64,000 nt of DNA from Strongyloides papillosus (lineage: Eukaryota > Nematoda > Chromadorea > Rhabditida > Strongyloididae), in the NCBI GenBank assembly GCA_005656395.1, contig SRSI01000046.1, positions 1,364,001 through 1,428,000 on the forward strand, read 5' to 3'. Below the pieces are notes generated by a model, which saw nothing but the letters and a program-made list of their open reading frames with translations, did not search any database and was not told the origin of the DNA. Made by a program: the position numbers and the translations under genes. This document shows positions 11,021 through 24,739 of this stretch, in pieces; within the stretch, counting starts at the first letter, position 1, and every line of letters begins with the position of its first letter.

Positions 11021-12051
11021 ATGGGAAACGAAAATGAACAAGTAGTTCCACCATCTTCGGATGAGGGAGTAGATGATTTAGGTAGTGGAGATGGCTCATC
11101 CACCAATAGTAATGGAACTGAAAAAGTATCTGAAGACAGTTCATCATCTTCCCCGGATAAGCAAGTAGTGGAACCATCTGATGAACCTGGTACTTCAAAG
11201 AGTGAACCTAGTAAAGCTCCACCAACATTGAGTAAAGCAGAGGGAGAAGAGGATCCAGTAGCAGTACTGGAAAGGATGTTAAAACAGGCGAATGATGCCT
11301 CTGTCCATGGAACATCCAATGATCGTCTTCTGAGTTCACTTCAGTTACAGATGTTCAAATCAAACGTAGAACTACCAGCATATTGGGTGAAGAAGATAGA
11401 TACAGCCGTTCAGAAACTTTGTCCAATGCCCCCGAAAACTAGTAAAGGATTTTCTTTTACGAAACGAAATGCTACCCCTCAAACGAAGAGAGTTGGTTCG
11501 GTGGAGGCGAAAAAACTTCTGAAAAGCAATGATATTTTAAATAACCATGGAGATTCATTTAATAAAAGTAAAGCCGTTTGTATTAATAATGAGGTAAGGA
11601 ATTAGTTAATGTTGGATATGTGATATAAAAGTTTTTTTAGAATGATGCAGATCGTCAAGTTTCTGGTGTTGATGGATCTGATGTTCGTATATCAAATATA
11701 AAAGATTGCTCGTTTGGATTTACGTTTCATCCATCATCAGTGATAATAAAAGATATCGATAATTGTACATTGTTATTTCCACCATGTAAATCATCGATTC
11801 TTATTCAAAATTGTAGCAGAAGTAACATTGGTGTTGTTGCACAGCAAATCCGTATTCATAGTACTCGAAATACATCAATTCTATCAAATAATAGCAATAT
11901 TATCATTGAAGATTGCCATGGTATTAAGGTTGGTGATTACCCTAAAGCAGGATTGGAGAAGGAAAAGATTTTTGATATAGAGAAAGCTAAAGTTCAAGAT
12001 TTTAATTGGCTCGTTAATAATGAACAATCACCTAATTGGAGTTATATTTAA
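11021..12051 (+). CDS. Tubulin-binding cofactor C (TBCC)
   Basis: Two exons (11021-11593 and 11641-12051; intron 47 nt) give about 327 residues. Residues 1-80 are a disordered acidic Ser/Glu/Pro tract. A helical stretch follows (about 85-150). Exon 2 carries the C-CAP/cofactor-C beta-helix: short repeated strands with regular I/V-N-x-C spacing (IKDCSFGF, IKDIDNCTLLFPP, IQNCSRSNIGV, IHSTRNTSI, IEDCHGIKVGDYP), ending FNWLVNNEQSPNWSYI. In the family TBCC joins the TBCD-TBCE-tubulin complex, triggers GTP hydrolysis by beta-tubulin and releases folded heterodimer. A catalytic arginine is expected on this beta-helix; QQIRIHSTRNT is the likely place but I cannot prove it. The start is the first ATG of the frame. 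Confidence 0.85.
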
Positions 12052-15000
12052 TTAGCTAAAAGGTATATCATATTTATTTTTTTCTTTTGGATATGTATAA
12101 TTGTATAGTATATTAATTTTTATGATTATGATAATGGTTTATAATTAAAATGTATATAAAATGTGATATTTAAAATGGCTTTTGTTACCTCATAAATAAG
12201 GTTTACATTAATTAATTTTCAGCTATGATATGTTTTAACATTGTGTAATTGACAGTTTTATGGGTTTTTAAAATCAAATAATTTAAAATTAATTACATTG
12301 TTTTCTCACCTGTGTTCATTGTTTCTGTGGATATAAAAATTCTTCTATAGCAGTTTTTTTATCAACTTTTTATTGTATATAGGATATATGTAAAATGAAT
12401 ATGTGTTTACGTGTGCTGGTTTTCTAAAAAAAACCTATCAACTGACAAATCTAAACATTTTTCTATACATTAAGCTTAAAGAATTTTTATAATAATCTTT
12501 TTACGCATCATCGTATTTGCGTGCCTAATGTACGTTCTTATTTTTTTTATTATTTTCTATATAATTTTTGTTAGTGGAATAGGTATCAAATTAAAAATTT
12601 ATTTGGAACAGATATGTAAAAATAAATATGAAGAAAGTAATTATGAGCATTGAAAATTACATATACTATTATGTGTGCACTAAAAATAAAAATTTTATTT
12701 ATTATTATACATTCTACTTATCCTTTAATTTTATTAATGTTGTAAACACACATATATAGTTAATAATAATGGCACTTTGATAGTATAGATATATTTTTAA
12801 ATATTAAATTAAGTATTTTCCGTGTTTTATTTGAATTTAGTTACCATAATAAATATGTTATTTAATATTTGACTTCCAATCCCAGGAAATATAGGCAATT
12901 TCTTAAAATTAAAGTGAGAGAAACTTAAAAGTATAGAAGGTAATATGATGTAGAGCTCACGAAGATTAAAATGGAATAAGAAATAAAATATAAGCTTTTA
13001 AGATATTCGAATATTCATTTTAATTGGTTAAAAGAAATAAAAAAGGGTAAAAATAATTTTTATAACTAATTAATTCTTCTTTTATACTTCTTCTTTTATC
13101 CATCATTTTACCATATAGTAATAGTGATTTTGTAAAATTAATTTAAAACAGCCAAATATAGTATTTAATGATAAGAGATGGTTCTGGGAAATTTGATAAT
13201 ATATATAGTGGAATTATTTTATAGTATATTTTTGATTATTATTATCTATAAATAATGATTTCAATAGATTTTTATTAAAATTTTTTGTTAATAAAGATTT
13301 ATAATTGGATTACTTGGTATTCCTTAAGTACTATTATTTCGTTGGTGTTTTTAAAAATTGAATTTTATTAATTTTGTTATAGGATATATAATTTGAATTT
13401 TTAACGCTCTTAGCTTTTCCGATTTTATATTTATTCCTATATCTTTTACCATAAAAAGTGTAATTTTAAAAGAGTGAAAATAAAAAAAATAGTTTAGGAA
13501 TTTTAAAAGTATGGAACTTTATAGTTTTGCGCACCAAAAAATTAGGTGGTTTTGATGATAAGAGATTAAATAAATTTTTGAATGAATATGTGCTCTGAGG
13601 CAGGATAAATTAGAAAGACTTTGTCATTCGTAATAAATTAACGTTAACAGTAAAAAAGTTTTTATTATTTTTGAAATGATTAATGTAAACTTATTATAAT
13701 ATTATATTTATTAGATTATACACCATTGAAGAATGTATTATTTCCTTTTATTATTATTATTAATTTTTAATATCTATATACAATCATAATTTTTCTGATT
13801 TTTATCATATCATGTGTGAATAAGTATTAATAAAAAATTTAATATTCATTTGCCTTTTTACAGTTTTTAAAGAGAGGGATTTTAATTACATATATACCAC
13901 AACAAAATATACCATCTTTGAATGATTCTATTTTAGTAGTCTTGTCAAGTTTAAAGTGTATGTATAAAATACAAAATTATTTTGAGAATGAAAGTTGTTT
14001 CAATTATAAAGTAATGTAATGTTATTTAAAATTCAAAGTACATTTATGCTATACATGAATAATTTTTATTTTTTTTTCCATTTTTTGATATTCGAAATAT
14101 TTGAAACACACCTATTAATAAATCTTATCTTGATATAATATTTTATGAAAAAACATTCCATATACATGCATACTTTTTTTTCAATTTTATTTAAATTAAA
14201 AATAAAGTAATAGAAAATTTATCTATTTAATTATAAAAAATATAATGTGTACTTAAACGATTACATGTCAGGGGTACCACATATTATATATTCCTAAATT
14301 ATTATCTTACGCTTTTTGGTAGTTTATGTAATTTGCCAAAAATTTACTTAATTATTACTAGTAATAACATTAAACTTTTATTAATTAGCTATAAATATTT
14401 ATAGTATATTTACAGATGTTTTGAAGCTTTGAAAATATAATAAAAATAACCACTTTTGTGGTAATGCTAAAAATTTAAACATTTAATAGTTAATTTAATA
14501 AAAATTATTATTTGAAATAGATATAAACTATTAGTAAAAATATGTTTATGTATATTTTCACCACAAAAAAATATTATTTAATCCAATACATTTAGAGAAA
14601 AATATATATTGGGAAGTATCATGTCTAAAATCTTATCATATATCAACATTTCTAGCAAATAATTATTCTTTTCTTTGTGATATTCTATGCATATAAAATA
14701 TACCTTGTTAATGCTTATTTAACTTAATTTTTTGACAACATCTTATTATTTATGTAAAAAAGATTATGTTTTTGTTATCATATTAAATTTTAAAATATTT
14801 GTCTTGTATATTTTTTTCTTATAAGTCCACAATTCAGGAGAAGTGGTCTCTTATCTAAAATATAAAGGTCCCAATACAAGAGTATGTCAATTTTATGAAC
14901 ATTTAACGTTCTTGTTATAATATAGTCCAAACTAATAATCGTCCCCCAAAATTATTATTATCACTTTCCTAAAGATATATGTAAAAATTCATAACGATTT

Positions 15001-15744
15001 ACATATGATTCTTAACTTTTCACAATTTTTTATTTTAAATAATATCTTTTTCCGTAATTATCTTGGCTGAGAAATGCTTAAGAATGATAGAGGTGTGTAG
15101 ATAGGCAAAATAGCGTATAATTGTTTAAAGGCATTTAATTATTATAAACATACTATTTTTAAACATATGTATATATATTTTTTTCACACAAAAAGTTCAA
15201 GAATTGTCATTAGAATTGTTTATAAAATTCTTTAACAACTATAAAATAAGATTTTATCAATATGGTAGTTGTAAAAGTATCAGGTGTACTTAATAATCAC
15301 TGTTAAAATGAATAACTTTTAATTTTTCCTCAATAATATTAAAATATTTTAGTTAAAGAAACTTGTTAAAGCAAGCTAACCTTTCTTAATCCAATGTTAC
15401 TTGATATTTAATGTTATACTTATACCATGGTATAAAAATATACCTATTGGTACCTTCTTTATTACAAGGTTCTCTACATAATATTCTTAAAGAACTTTTG
15501 ATATAATATGAAAAATTTATCTAAATGTGACTTTTAAGAGATTTTTGATATATTAAATTCTATTTTGTTAAATATATATTTTAAAAAATATTTATATTTT
15601 CTAAAAATGGTATATAAAAAGTATAGAGTCGCCATTTAAGATAACATCATATTTAACTTTTTAAAATATCCATATTTTTAACTTGTATATTGCAATAAAT
15701 CTTTCTTTTTACAAATTCATTTCCTTTTTTTAGAATTTCCTTCA
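12052..15744. other. 3.7 kb gene-free AT-rich region
   Basis: Very A/T-rich with frequent stops in all frames, (TA)n and poly-T runs. I looked for inverted terminal repeats, tRNA-like arms and coding blocks and found none. The left end holds the TBCC 3' UTR and the right end the promoter of the Ly6 gene, with an acceptor-like TTTTTTTAG at about 15725-15733. It is the largest gap in the gene-dense half. Confidence 0.5.
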
Positions 15745-16618
15745 ATGCTAAGGAAATGGTTGATGAGAAACATTATGAAGGATCAAGTATATTGTTCTCT
15801 GAAGAATTTTATTTTATTGTTTATGGATATTAGTTATTTTTTAAAAAGAATAGATAAAATATCATTTTTAAGAATATTATTTTTATTTATATGCCTTATA
15901 AATAATGTTCATTCTATAAAACATAAGAAAAGACATACATCTAATTTAAAAGATGGAAAAAATGAATCCGAAACTTTTTATTTATCAAAAACTTCTACAT
16001 TTAAACAACATAATGAGGAAGAATATTCCATTTCACATTGTTACTCGTGTGCTTCAGATATCTATCGACTATATTGGTCACAATTAATGCATTATTATTT
16101 TCCACCAAAAAATTTTACTGATAGTTGTTGGCTTCCAGATAAATCTATTGGACAAATTCCATGTAGAACAGCTTGCTTTGTTCTTATTGAAGATACTGAA
16201 GATGAATGTATGTTTTATATAGCATTTTTTTTACACATATTTGTTTACAGTCTCGCCAAAGGCAATACTACGTGGATGTGTGGATAGACTATTATTGTTT
16301 GGTATGGATGATGATGTCAAAGATGCAATAATAACTTATCATAAAAGTTGTAGATCAACCGATCGCCATCTTTTACAATTAATTAGTTTGTCTAAAGATT
16401 CTCAATATGTAAGTTACCACTGTACATTTTTTTCAACATATTTTTTTTGTTAGGTTTTGATGTGTACATGTGAAGGGAAATTATGTAATGATGAAGATAT
16501 GCGTACAACACTAGAAACGTCCTCAGCATCAAAAGTCATTTTCCTATCACCAGTAAGATATATTATCTTCCATGTATCAATAATAGCAATTATTCTATTA
16601 AAATTTTCTTTATTTTAA
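15745..16618 (+). CDS. ODR-2/HOT-like Ly6-type GPI-anchored protein
   Basis: Three exons (15745-16207, 16251-16408, 16454-16618) with introns of 43 and 45 nt give about 261 residues. A hydrophobic stretch (FLRILFLFICLINNVHS) about 45 residues in acts as signal sequence; a downstream ATG at MDISYFLK would give a more usual leader, so the exact start is unsure. The ectodomain has SHCYSCASDIYR, a long middle with PPKNFTDSC (one N-glycosylation site), RGCVDRLLLFG and closes with CTCEGKLCND, the diagnostic CxC-x4-CN end of Ly6/uPAR three-finger domains. The C-terminus is hydrophobic (RYIIFHVSIIAIILLKFSLF), consistent with a GPI signal. The pattern fits the nematode ODR-2/HOT group, neuronal proteins linked to chemosensation; the specific role here is inferred. 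Confidence 0.75.
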
Positions 16619-16943
16619 AAAGGCTGGTAAATATATATAAATATTAATTATCTTCAATAATATAATTCTATAAATAGTTATTTCTTTACTAATTTTTATT
16701 CCCATGTGTCATATTTGTTTAATTATCTTTGAATACATTTATAATTATTTTAAAAACTAATAAATACTTTTTCTTATTCATTTATCATTCTTTTTAAAAA
16801 TATCATACCTATAATTTTTTACCATCAATTATACATAGAATGAGTGAAATAAGAAAAGAAAAACATTTAATAGTACAACAAAATTTATAGGGTTTACTTT
16901 GAAAATGACAACTTCAACAAGAAACAAGAAACTTGACAGATAT
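16619..16943. other. Convergent intergenic spacer
   Basis: 325 bp of A/T-rich sequence between the Ly6 gene (plus) and rpl-6 (minus), holding both 3' UTRs. Nothing else was recognised. Confidence 0.45.
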
Positions 16944-17608
16944 TTAGAAGACCATATTGTGTGGATATTGTCTTTTACTGAGTCCAAAGTTAGTTCTTAA
17001 ATAACCAGCAAGAAGTTTACCATCAGTGTGCTTTTTGATACTTCCAAGGACTGCAGTGTCAATTGTTTTTTGGTCAGCCTTACGAGCATCTGTAAGAGTA
17101 TATTCTTGCTTTCCTTGCTCGAAGATGTCCTTCTTTTCTTTACCAAAGTATTTGGTTCTCTTGAAGTAATCATCAGTCATGGTGGCTGGGATCTTGACTC
17201 CAGATACATCAATTTTGGTTGATGTTGGGAGGACAAATTTTTGAGCAATACGTCTAACTGGAACACCATTGATGGAGAATGGACCTAAAAATGTAAATAA
17301 ATATAATATATTGTGGTTAATTAAAAAAATATACCGGTAACAAGAAGAAGTCCAGATTTTTCCATTTGTTTCAAGAAGACAACACGTTTTCCGGCATATC
17401 TTCCAGCAAGGATAACTACAACAGTTCCTGGTGTAATTTTTGAGTTGAGTTTTTGAACTTTAAGAGATCTCTTTGTTTTTGGAGTTCTCTTTTTTGGGTT
17501 TTTTCCCTTGCTGACAATGGCATTGCATCTAGCAAGATGAGCTAAACTAAAACGCATAAGTCCAGTAGCATAGTCAGCGCTTTTTGGCATAGAAACCTTT
17601 TTTGCCAT
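16944..17608 (-). CDS. rpl-6: 60S ribosomal protein L6 (eL6)
   Basis: Two exons (17608-17335 and 17284-16944) with a 50-nt intron give about 204 residues, close to the nematode family length. Recognisable blocks: a basic N-terminus with [17 protein letters not shown], the KOW-like strand [22 protein letters not shown], then [20 protein letters not shown] and IDVSGVKIP, and the tail [23 protein letters not shown]. The protein binds 28S rRNA in the large subunit. Codon use is noticeably biased toward a few codons (AAG, GTT, CCA), as expected for a highly expressed gene. TTTTTTAG about 20 nt before the ATG is a plausible trans-splice acceptor. Confidence 0.93.
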
Positions 17609-18044
17609 CTTTATAATTATCTACCCTAAAAAATTTACAACATACATTACTAAAGTATAGAAGTTAACGATAATAAAAATTGAAAATTCAATAAAATAAA
17701 TAAAAAGGAGAAATTATGATTAAAATTCGAAGTATAGAGGTCACAAAAAAATTAGTAAGCATTCCTATGTACAAAAAAAACACTACAACAAAAATAATCC
17801 TTATTTTCATATCATTTTTGTAAAAAATGTCCAAAAATTAAAATTACAAGTGGGAAGACGCACCCCTCCAGTATTATCATAAAATCGTTTCGGGAAACAT
17901 TTTTAAAATTCTTGAGAGGAAAGAAACTTGGAGTAAGGTTTATTGAAATCAATCTACATTTTGATATCGTGAAAATTCCATTTAAAAGGTAAACTAATAT
18001 TTATTTATTTGAATATAATATTACTAATGTGGAGAAACTAAACA
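17609..18044. other. Divergent promoter region, rpl-6 versus Dicer
   Basis: About 435 bp between the divergent rpl-6 and Dicer genes. Less repetitive than other gaps. Both promoters should lie here; no individual site can be named from sequence alone. Confidence 0.4.
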
Positions 18045-21000
18045 ATGACAGGCAGGAGCTTCGAAGTTTCTGATGAACAGTTTACTCCACGTCCGTACCA
18101 AGTAAATAATAAAGTAATAATTGTATTTTTTAAAATTTTTTTTAGCTTGAAATTCTTGAGAAGGCAAAGAAAAGGAATGTAATTGTTCAACTGCCGACAG
18201 GTTCTGGAAAAACATACATTGGGATTTTAATGATAAAAGAAGTTCAGTATACAGTTAGAGAAACTATTTCAAAAGGCGGGAAAAGAATATTTTTTATAGT
18301 TAATAACGGTTAGGGTGTAAATTTAATATTAATTTATCCATTATTTTTAGTTGCATTGGTAGAGCAGCAAGCAAAGCACATAAGGAATGAATGTGAATTA
18401 GTTGTTGGAGAGTTACACGGTGACTCATCGGTTAAAGTTGAAAATCTGGACAAAATCAATGATTTTTTGGATAAAAACCAAGTTATTGTTCTCACAGCTC
18501 AAATATTAGTTGATTTAATTTCGCACGGTAGAATTTGTTTAGAGAATGTATCATTACTGATTTTTGATGAATGCCATCATTCAATGGGAAAGGCTCATCC
18601 ATATTCAAATATTTTAGCCAAATATGATCGTGTATCCAATGAAAAAAAGCCAATAATCCTGGGATTGACAGCTAGCTTATTTAATCAACGATTAAAAAAG
18701 AGTCAAATTGAGACATTGTTATTGAAATTGGAACATAAAATGCACTCGGAAGTAGTTACAGCCGACGATTTTTCTCAAATATTAAAGTATTCTGCAAGAC
18801 CAAACGTAAAGTTAGTTGTGTGTGACAACTTTAACGTAACAGATTTTGAAATCGTTGAGAAGACGTTAAATTTAGTTTACAATCTTAATGATCTTGTTAG
18901 ACAGATGGAAACAGTATTGAAAGATACAAGTGATATTGAATCAGGTAATCTTACTGGGAATAATATTAGCACTGAAATGGCTAACACAATTTTTGAGAAA
19001 TTTCTTGATTCTGGATTAAAAGAAGTTAGAAAAAAGACGAGTGAATTTATCTATGTTACCACTTCTCTAGGCCCTTTCACTGTTCATAGAGTTATTGACT
19101 TTTGGACTAGAGAGTTAAAGGAATTGTCAGGTGATAAGACATATCCTGAAAAGATTAGTCTTCTAATAAAATCCGCATACGATGTATTTGATAGCATAAA
19201 AAAAGAATATACAAGTATATTTTCTAATTTGACAACATTTGAGGAAATTATGGAATATCTTCCCGGTAAATTACTTAAAGTACTTGAGATTTTGGAGGCA
19301 TTTAATAATAAGTGTGCAGAAAATGGTGGTTCTCCTCAGAGTATGTCATGCATAATATTCGTCGAAAGAAGATCTTCAGCTTATGCTATTTTTGAAGTAT
19401 TAAAAGAGTTGAAAAAAATTAATAAAGAAAGATTTGGGTTTATTAAAGCAGATTATATTGTTGGGTATAATAATTATAGATCAGAAGAGGTAGTAACTGC
19501 GAGTAGTAGGGCACAAGACAAAAAACTTCAGAATTTCCGTCAAGGTTCACTAAATGTTCTTGTGTCAACAGATGTTCTTGAAGAAGGAATTGATATAAGA
19601 CAGTGTAATTTAGTTATAAGATACCAATTTCCTAAAAATTTCCGATCATATGTCCAGGGAAGAGGACGTGTCAGGCATAAAGAAGGTTTATATTTATTAT
19701 TGTCAGATAAAAAATCAATTGAAGATGATTCAAATGAATTACAGAATTTTGAGGAATGTGAGGCATTGTTAATTAAAAGATTTCAAACTCCAAATAATTG
19801 TTGTGATGACATGAAAAATTTAAGTTGTCCACGTTTGTATATTGATGATCTTTATGATTCCTATGTAGTTGAGAGTACCGGTGCCAAAGTATCTATGTCA
19901 AATGCTATAAGTATTGTGAATAAGTATTGCCAAAAATTACCATGTGACAATTTCACAGTTTTGTCACCAACCCCAGAAATTATTGTAAATGACGATGGTA
20001 CTTTTGATTGTAAATTATTACTTCCTGCAAATTGTCCATATCGTGAGGTAATTCAAACAAAAAAGTCGCTTCCTAGAGCTAAGTATGCTCAGATGGCAGC
20101 TGCTGTAGAGGCATGTAAGATTCTCCACCAAATTAAAGAATTGAATGATAACTTACTGTCAAATGGAAGAGAAAAATTAAAGCTCATTGAAACAAAATTC
20201 GATGACTACGAAGATGAAGTCGATATAAAAGAAGTAATAGTAGGTAGTGCACAAAGAAAACAATTATATGATAAGAAGTCTTCAATTTACTTATATGATA
20301 TATTGCCTTCTGTAGATGAAGAATCTTACCTCTATATTTTTGATATTGACTTAAAGCAACCAATCCACAGTTATATGAATTTGAAGAACAGAAGAATTGA
20401 TAATCCTCAAGATTTTGAGTGTGCCTTTGGGTTTTTATCAAAAAAAATTATTCCAGATATGCCTTCATTTCCAATTTTTTTAAGATGTGGTTTTGCTGAA
20501 GTTACTGTAAAAAGACATCCAAAAAAATATTCAATATCGCAGGATGATTGGGAGAAGTCAATTAAATTCCATGAGTATATTTTTTCTGATATTCTTAGAG
20601 TGACTGATGTAGCGACATTTTCAGCTACTCAAGCTATTGTTAAGATTGTTACTTTGCCACTAAAGAAAATTAAAGTTGATGGTGATGAAAAGTACGATTA
20701 TGAAATTGATTTCAATTATATGAATTACATATTAGATTCATTAGAAGGTATGTTCAAAGCTCCATTAGAAGAAGATAGAAAGAACTATACATTCGATGAA
20801 AGTCTTTACGAAAATGCTATTGTTTATCCGTGGTATCGTTCTGAGGAGAATAGAAATTACTACATAATAGGAGAGATAATGCATGATGTTAAACCATGTA
20901 GTGATTTCCCAGATAATAATTTTAAGACATTTGAAGAATATTTTCTTGAAAAGTATAAAATAACCATTTACAATAAAGATCAACCACTACTGGATGTTGA

Positions 21001-23596
21001 TTATACAAGCAATAGATTGAATTTACTTGTTCCCAAGTATCCTACCAAGTCATCGAGACCACTAAAAGGATCTAGGAGTTCCCAACGTCAGATATTAATT
21101 CCAGAGTTAGTTTCAATACATCCTATTAAGTCGACACATTGGTCTATTATTGGAGCACTCCCATCAATATTTTATCGATACAATTGTCTTCTTATGGCTA
21201 ATGAGTTAAGAGAAATTATTGTTAAAAGTGCTTTAGGAAAATCTGATGTTTATGGGGGACCATTTGAGGCATTGTCATATAGAACATGTCTGGAGAAAGA
21301 TTCAAAGGATGAGAAGAATCCAAATGAAATTATTGAGGAGGAGGGAGAGGCTGATCAGGTTGAAGAAGATATAACTGATTTTGAAATTGGCGTTTGGGAT
21401 CCTAAGTGTGTTGAAACATTAGATATTTTAAAACCTGTTCAAGAACCATTAACTGAATTTGAAAATGATATTCAAGGCCTTAAAGCATCTTATCCTGATG
21501 ATGAAAAAATGGAATCAGATATTGAGGATATGGACGAAGAGAAATTGGGAACTTTTAAATTTCTACCAGAGGACAAGCGACCGATAATAAATCCTATAGC
21601 TGAACCATCTTTTGATTTAGAGAAACTAAAAAGTTTGGGTGGTTGGGATGATCCAACAATAGATGATCAAGAAATTAACAGTGTCTTACATATTTCAGAT
21701 GTTGATGCAAGTATTGATAAAAAAGCTCTTGTAAGAGATATGAATGATGTAAATGAATTAGATGAAGGAGAATATTTAGATAACCACTTTTCATCATATC
21801 CAATTAAGAAGAAACGTGTAGTTGATGTTGAAAAGAAATTTGTTGATCTAAGGGAGTATGAGCAATCTGAATCTCCACCCCCAATCATTGATCCTGATTT
21901 TAATTTCCATATGAAGATAGAGGGATTTGATGATTTGGGACATGAATGGAAAGATATAGTTAGAGATAATTATGAACTTTTAATTGATCAACCCGTTATG
22001 TCATATAGGTTAGACGATGAAGGCATTGAAATTGATGACCTTTATTCTAAAGGAGTTAATCCGGCTATTTTACTTTGCGCATTAACATCACGTGGAGCTA
22101 ATGATGGTATAGACTTGGAACGGTTAGAAACAATCGGTGATTCTTTTCTTAAGTTTGCAACAACGGATTACTTGTATCATAAACATGTAGATGCGCATGA
22201 AGGTTGTTTAAGTTTCTTGAGAAGTAAAGAAGTATCAAATATGAAACTTTATGTTCTAGGGAAAAAACGAAATATCCATAACATTATAATTAATGAGAAA
22301 TTTGAACCTCATACAAATTGGATTCCTCCTGGTTACGTGGTATCTAGTGAATTTAAACCAAATTACGTTCAACAGAATGCTGATAAAGAAGATAAAGATG
22401 CTGAAGCAATACTGAATTGCGATTTTGAATCTGATGATAGATTATCAGAACTTTGTAATGGAATGGAGAAAGAGAAAAGTTCGAAGAAAAATAGTTCTGA
22501 GTATAAATTTAAGAAAGTTCGCCAGTTTAACGAGTTATCAAATATTGTTTATAATCCTTACCTACAGCAGCAGATATGTGATAAGACAATAGCTGATGTT
22601 GTTGAAGCGTTGATTGGTTGTCACCTCATTCATATTGGTTTTAATGGTACTCTTAAATTTATGCAATGGATGGGAATCAGTGTTTTTTCACATCATTTTG
22701 AAGCTGTAGAAAGTGATCCATTGATGAGAATATTAGATTCAATTGAAGAGCCCAATAAATCAATGGAATGTCTATATGGTTTTTATAGGAAGAATTCATT
22801 TGATATTTTTGAACAAAAAGTTGGATATGTATTCAAAAACAAAGCGTATCTTATTCAGGCTTTTTCACATGCTAGCTACTATGTTAACAGAGTAACAGGT
22901 TGTTATCAAAGACTTGAATTTTTAGGGGATGCTGTTTTAGATTTTGTCATTACAAGATACTTATTTTCTCATGAAGCCAATTTTAATCCCGGTACACTAA
23001 CTGACCTAAGAAGTGCATTAGTAAATAATACAATGTTAGCTTCTGTTGCAGTTGATCATGATTTCCATAAATATCTAATGGAATTTAGCCCAAAGTTACA
23101 TGAAGTTATCAAGAAATTTGTCACTTTTATTAAGAGTCATGAAAATGAGTTAATTAATCTTGATTCAGATCTTTTCATGGTTAATGAAGATGAAGAGGAT
23201 TGTGATGGAACTGAAGATGTAGAGGTTCCAAAAGCTCTCGGAGATATTTTTGAGTCGTTTGTCGGAGCTGTTTATTTAGATTCAGGTAGAAATCTTAATG
23301 TCGTGTGGGCATTGATATATAAAATGATGAAGCCCCATTTGGAAAGGTATACAAAGGAGCCTCCAATAAGTCCTATTCGTGAATTAACTGAAAGTTATCC
23401 AGATAAAGTACAATTTTCAAAAATGGAAAGAGACCCAAACACTCAGAGGGTCAAAGTTTATGTCGATGTTTCAGGTTCCAAAATAACTGGTGGTGGTAGA
23501 AACTTTAAGATTGCGAAGTGTAATGCCGCTAAACGTGCTCTTAAGTATATTAAACAACTGGAAAAAGAACGTGCTAAGAATCAAAGTGCTTTATAA
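18045..23596 (+). CDS. dcr-1: Dicer ribonuclease (complete)
   Basis: Three exons (18045-18101, 18146-18308, 18351-23596) with introns of 44 and 42 nt give about 1,821 residues. Domains in order: helicase with Walker A LPTGSGKT in exon 2, DECHH at about residue 145, LVSTDVLEEGIDIRQ at about 476 and QGRGRVRH at about 509; dsRBD-like dimerisation domain (about 580-670); PAZ region (about 880-1015); RNase IIIa with ERLETIGDSFLKF (about 1329); RNase IIIb with QRLEFLGDAVLDF (about 1592) and ALGDIFESFVGAVYLDSG (about 1700); C-terminal dsRBD (about 1745-1815). Both RNase III centres keep their acidic residues, so this should be catalytic for miRNA and siRNA precursors. A long acidic insert separates PAZ from RNase IIIa. 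The first two exons are supported by clean splice sites and by the RPYQ motif before Walker A. Confidence 0.95.
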
Positions 23597-23978
23597 ATTT
23601 CTTCTAATTACCAAAGTTTAACTAAACAATAACTGAGTATTTTTTGTTTATATTTATTTTATTAATTACTTACTGCAATAAATATATTTATTTAAAAGTG
23701 TAGTTTCATACACTTTACGTTACATTTGTCAAATAACTCATTCCCTTCATGTATACATTTTACAAAAGATGAAAAAATGTCTATATAAGTAAAACAACAT
23801 CCCTTGTGATATCAGTCGGTGTCTTCATTGTACCTATTCGTCTTTTTTTTGTTTCATCATCGTATTAGAAAAAGTCTCTGAAATTCCCGTGTTTTTACGC
23901 TATCCTTTTTAATTTCTAACGAGATTTTATATTTTTAAAAATTATAGGAATTTATTGTTCTATTTTTTCTAGTAAATA
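23597..23978. other. Short intergenic region downstream of Dicer
   Basis: 382 bp containing the Dicer 3' UTR and an acceptor-like TTTTTTCTAG at about 23963-23972, six bases before the next ATG. The two genes are on the same strand and could be co-transcribed. Confidence 0.4.
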
Positions 23979-24564
23979 ATGGTTCTGGCAAAAGGTCAGT
24001 CTGCACTCCGTAAGGTTGAAAATGAAAAGGAGGGATCTGCGCCATTTAAAATATTAAGTCACATCCCGGAATGTGTAGCGGTGCAGAAAAGACTAGAAGA
24101 ACTAAAAGAACAACAAAAATACTTACAAAGTATTCTGTCACGGGGTGATAACAAAATTAAGGTTAGTTATCTACATTTAATTATTAGTCTATTTTTTAAG
24201 ATCCCCAAGACTCCTAATGAAGGTGGCACAGGTGTCTCAACTGTGCTACTTGTAAAACAGGATAACAGCCTTCGTAGGGCCGATATGAAGAAAAGAAATA
24301 TTTGGAAAGAGAATGCTGAAAAGGCCAAAAGGTAAGAGTTGTTGATACATCTTTTTTTATATATTCATTTTTTATAGGGGACAGGAAATAAAGACAAAAC
24401 AAGTTGATGAGATTAGGAGGTCAGAGGAACAGAAGCGTGAGGAAATACTTAGAGAAAAAAAAGAGAGAGAGCTTGAAGAAGAGGAGACTGACACAGTTTG
24501 GGATAGAACCATCGTAGACAAATCATATGGGGAGATTGAAATAGTTTATGAAACTCCCAAATAG
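23979..24564 (+). CDS. Small coiled-coil protein, family not recognised
   Basis: Three exons (23979-24161, 24201-24331, 24378-24564) with introns of 39 and 46 nt give about 166 residues. The first third has ILSHIPECVAVQKRLEELKEQQKYLQSIL, a heptad-like helix. The middle (PNEGGTGVSTVLLVKQDN) is extended. The last part is a highly charged helix of Lys/Arg/Glu (RREEILREKKERELEEEET style) ending in VYETPK. No signal peptide, membrane segment or catalytic motif is visible, so it is probably cytosolic or nuclear. I do not recognise the family. Exon boundaries are consistent in phase, and the total length divides cleanly into codons, which supports a real gene. It lies 382 bp after Dicer on the same strand. 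Confidence 0.65.
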
Positions 24565-24739
24565 TTGATTGTGTAAATAGTATAGATAATTATTTTATAT
24601 GTACAAGAAAATTTATAAATTTTATTTTTTTATTCTGTAATTTAAATTGTATCATACTTTTTGTTCTGTATTATAAATCATAACATATTTTTTGTTTCGT
24701 ATTATAGTTTGTATCATTTTTTTTAATCTCCATTGTAAT

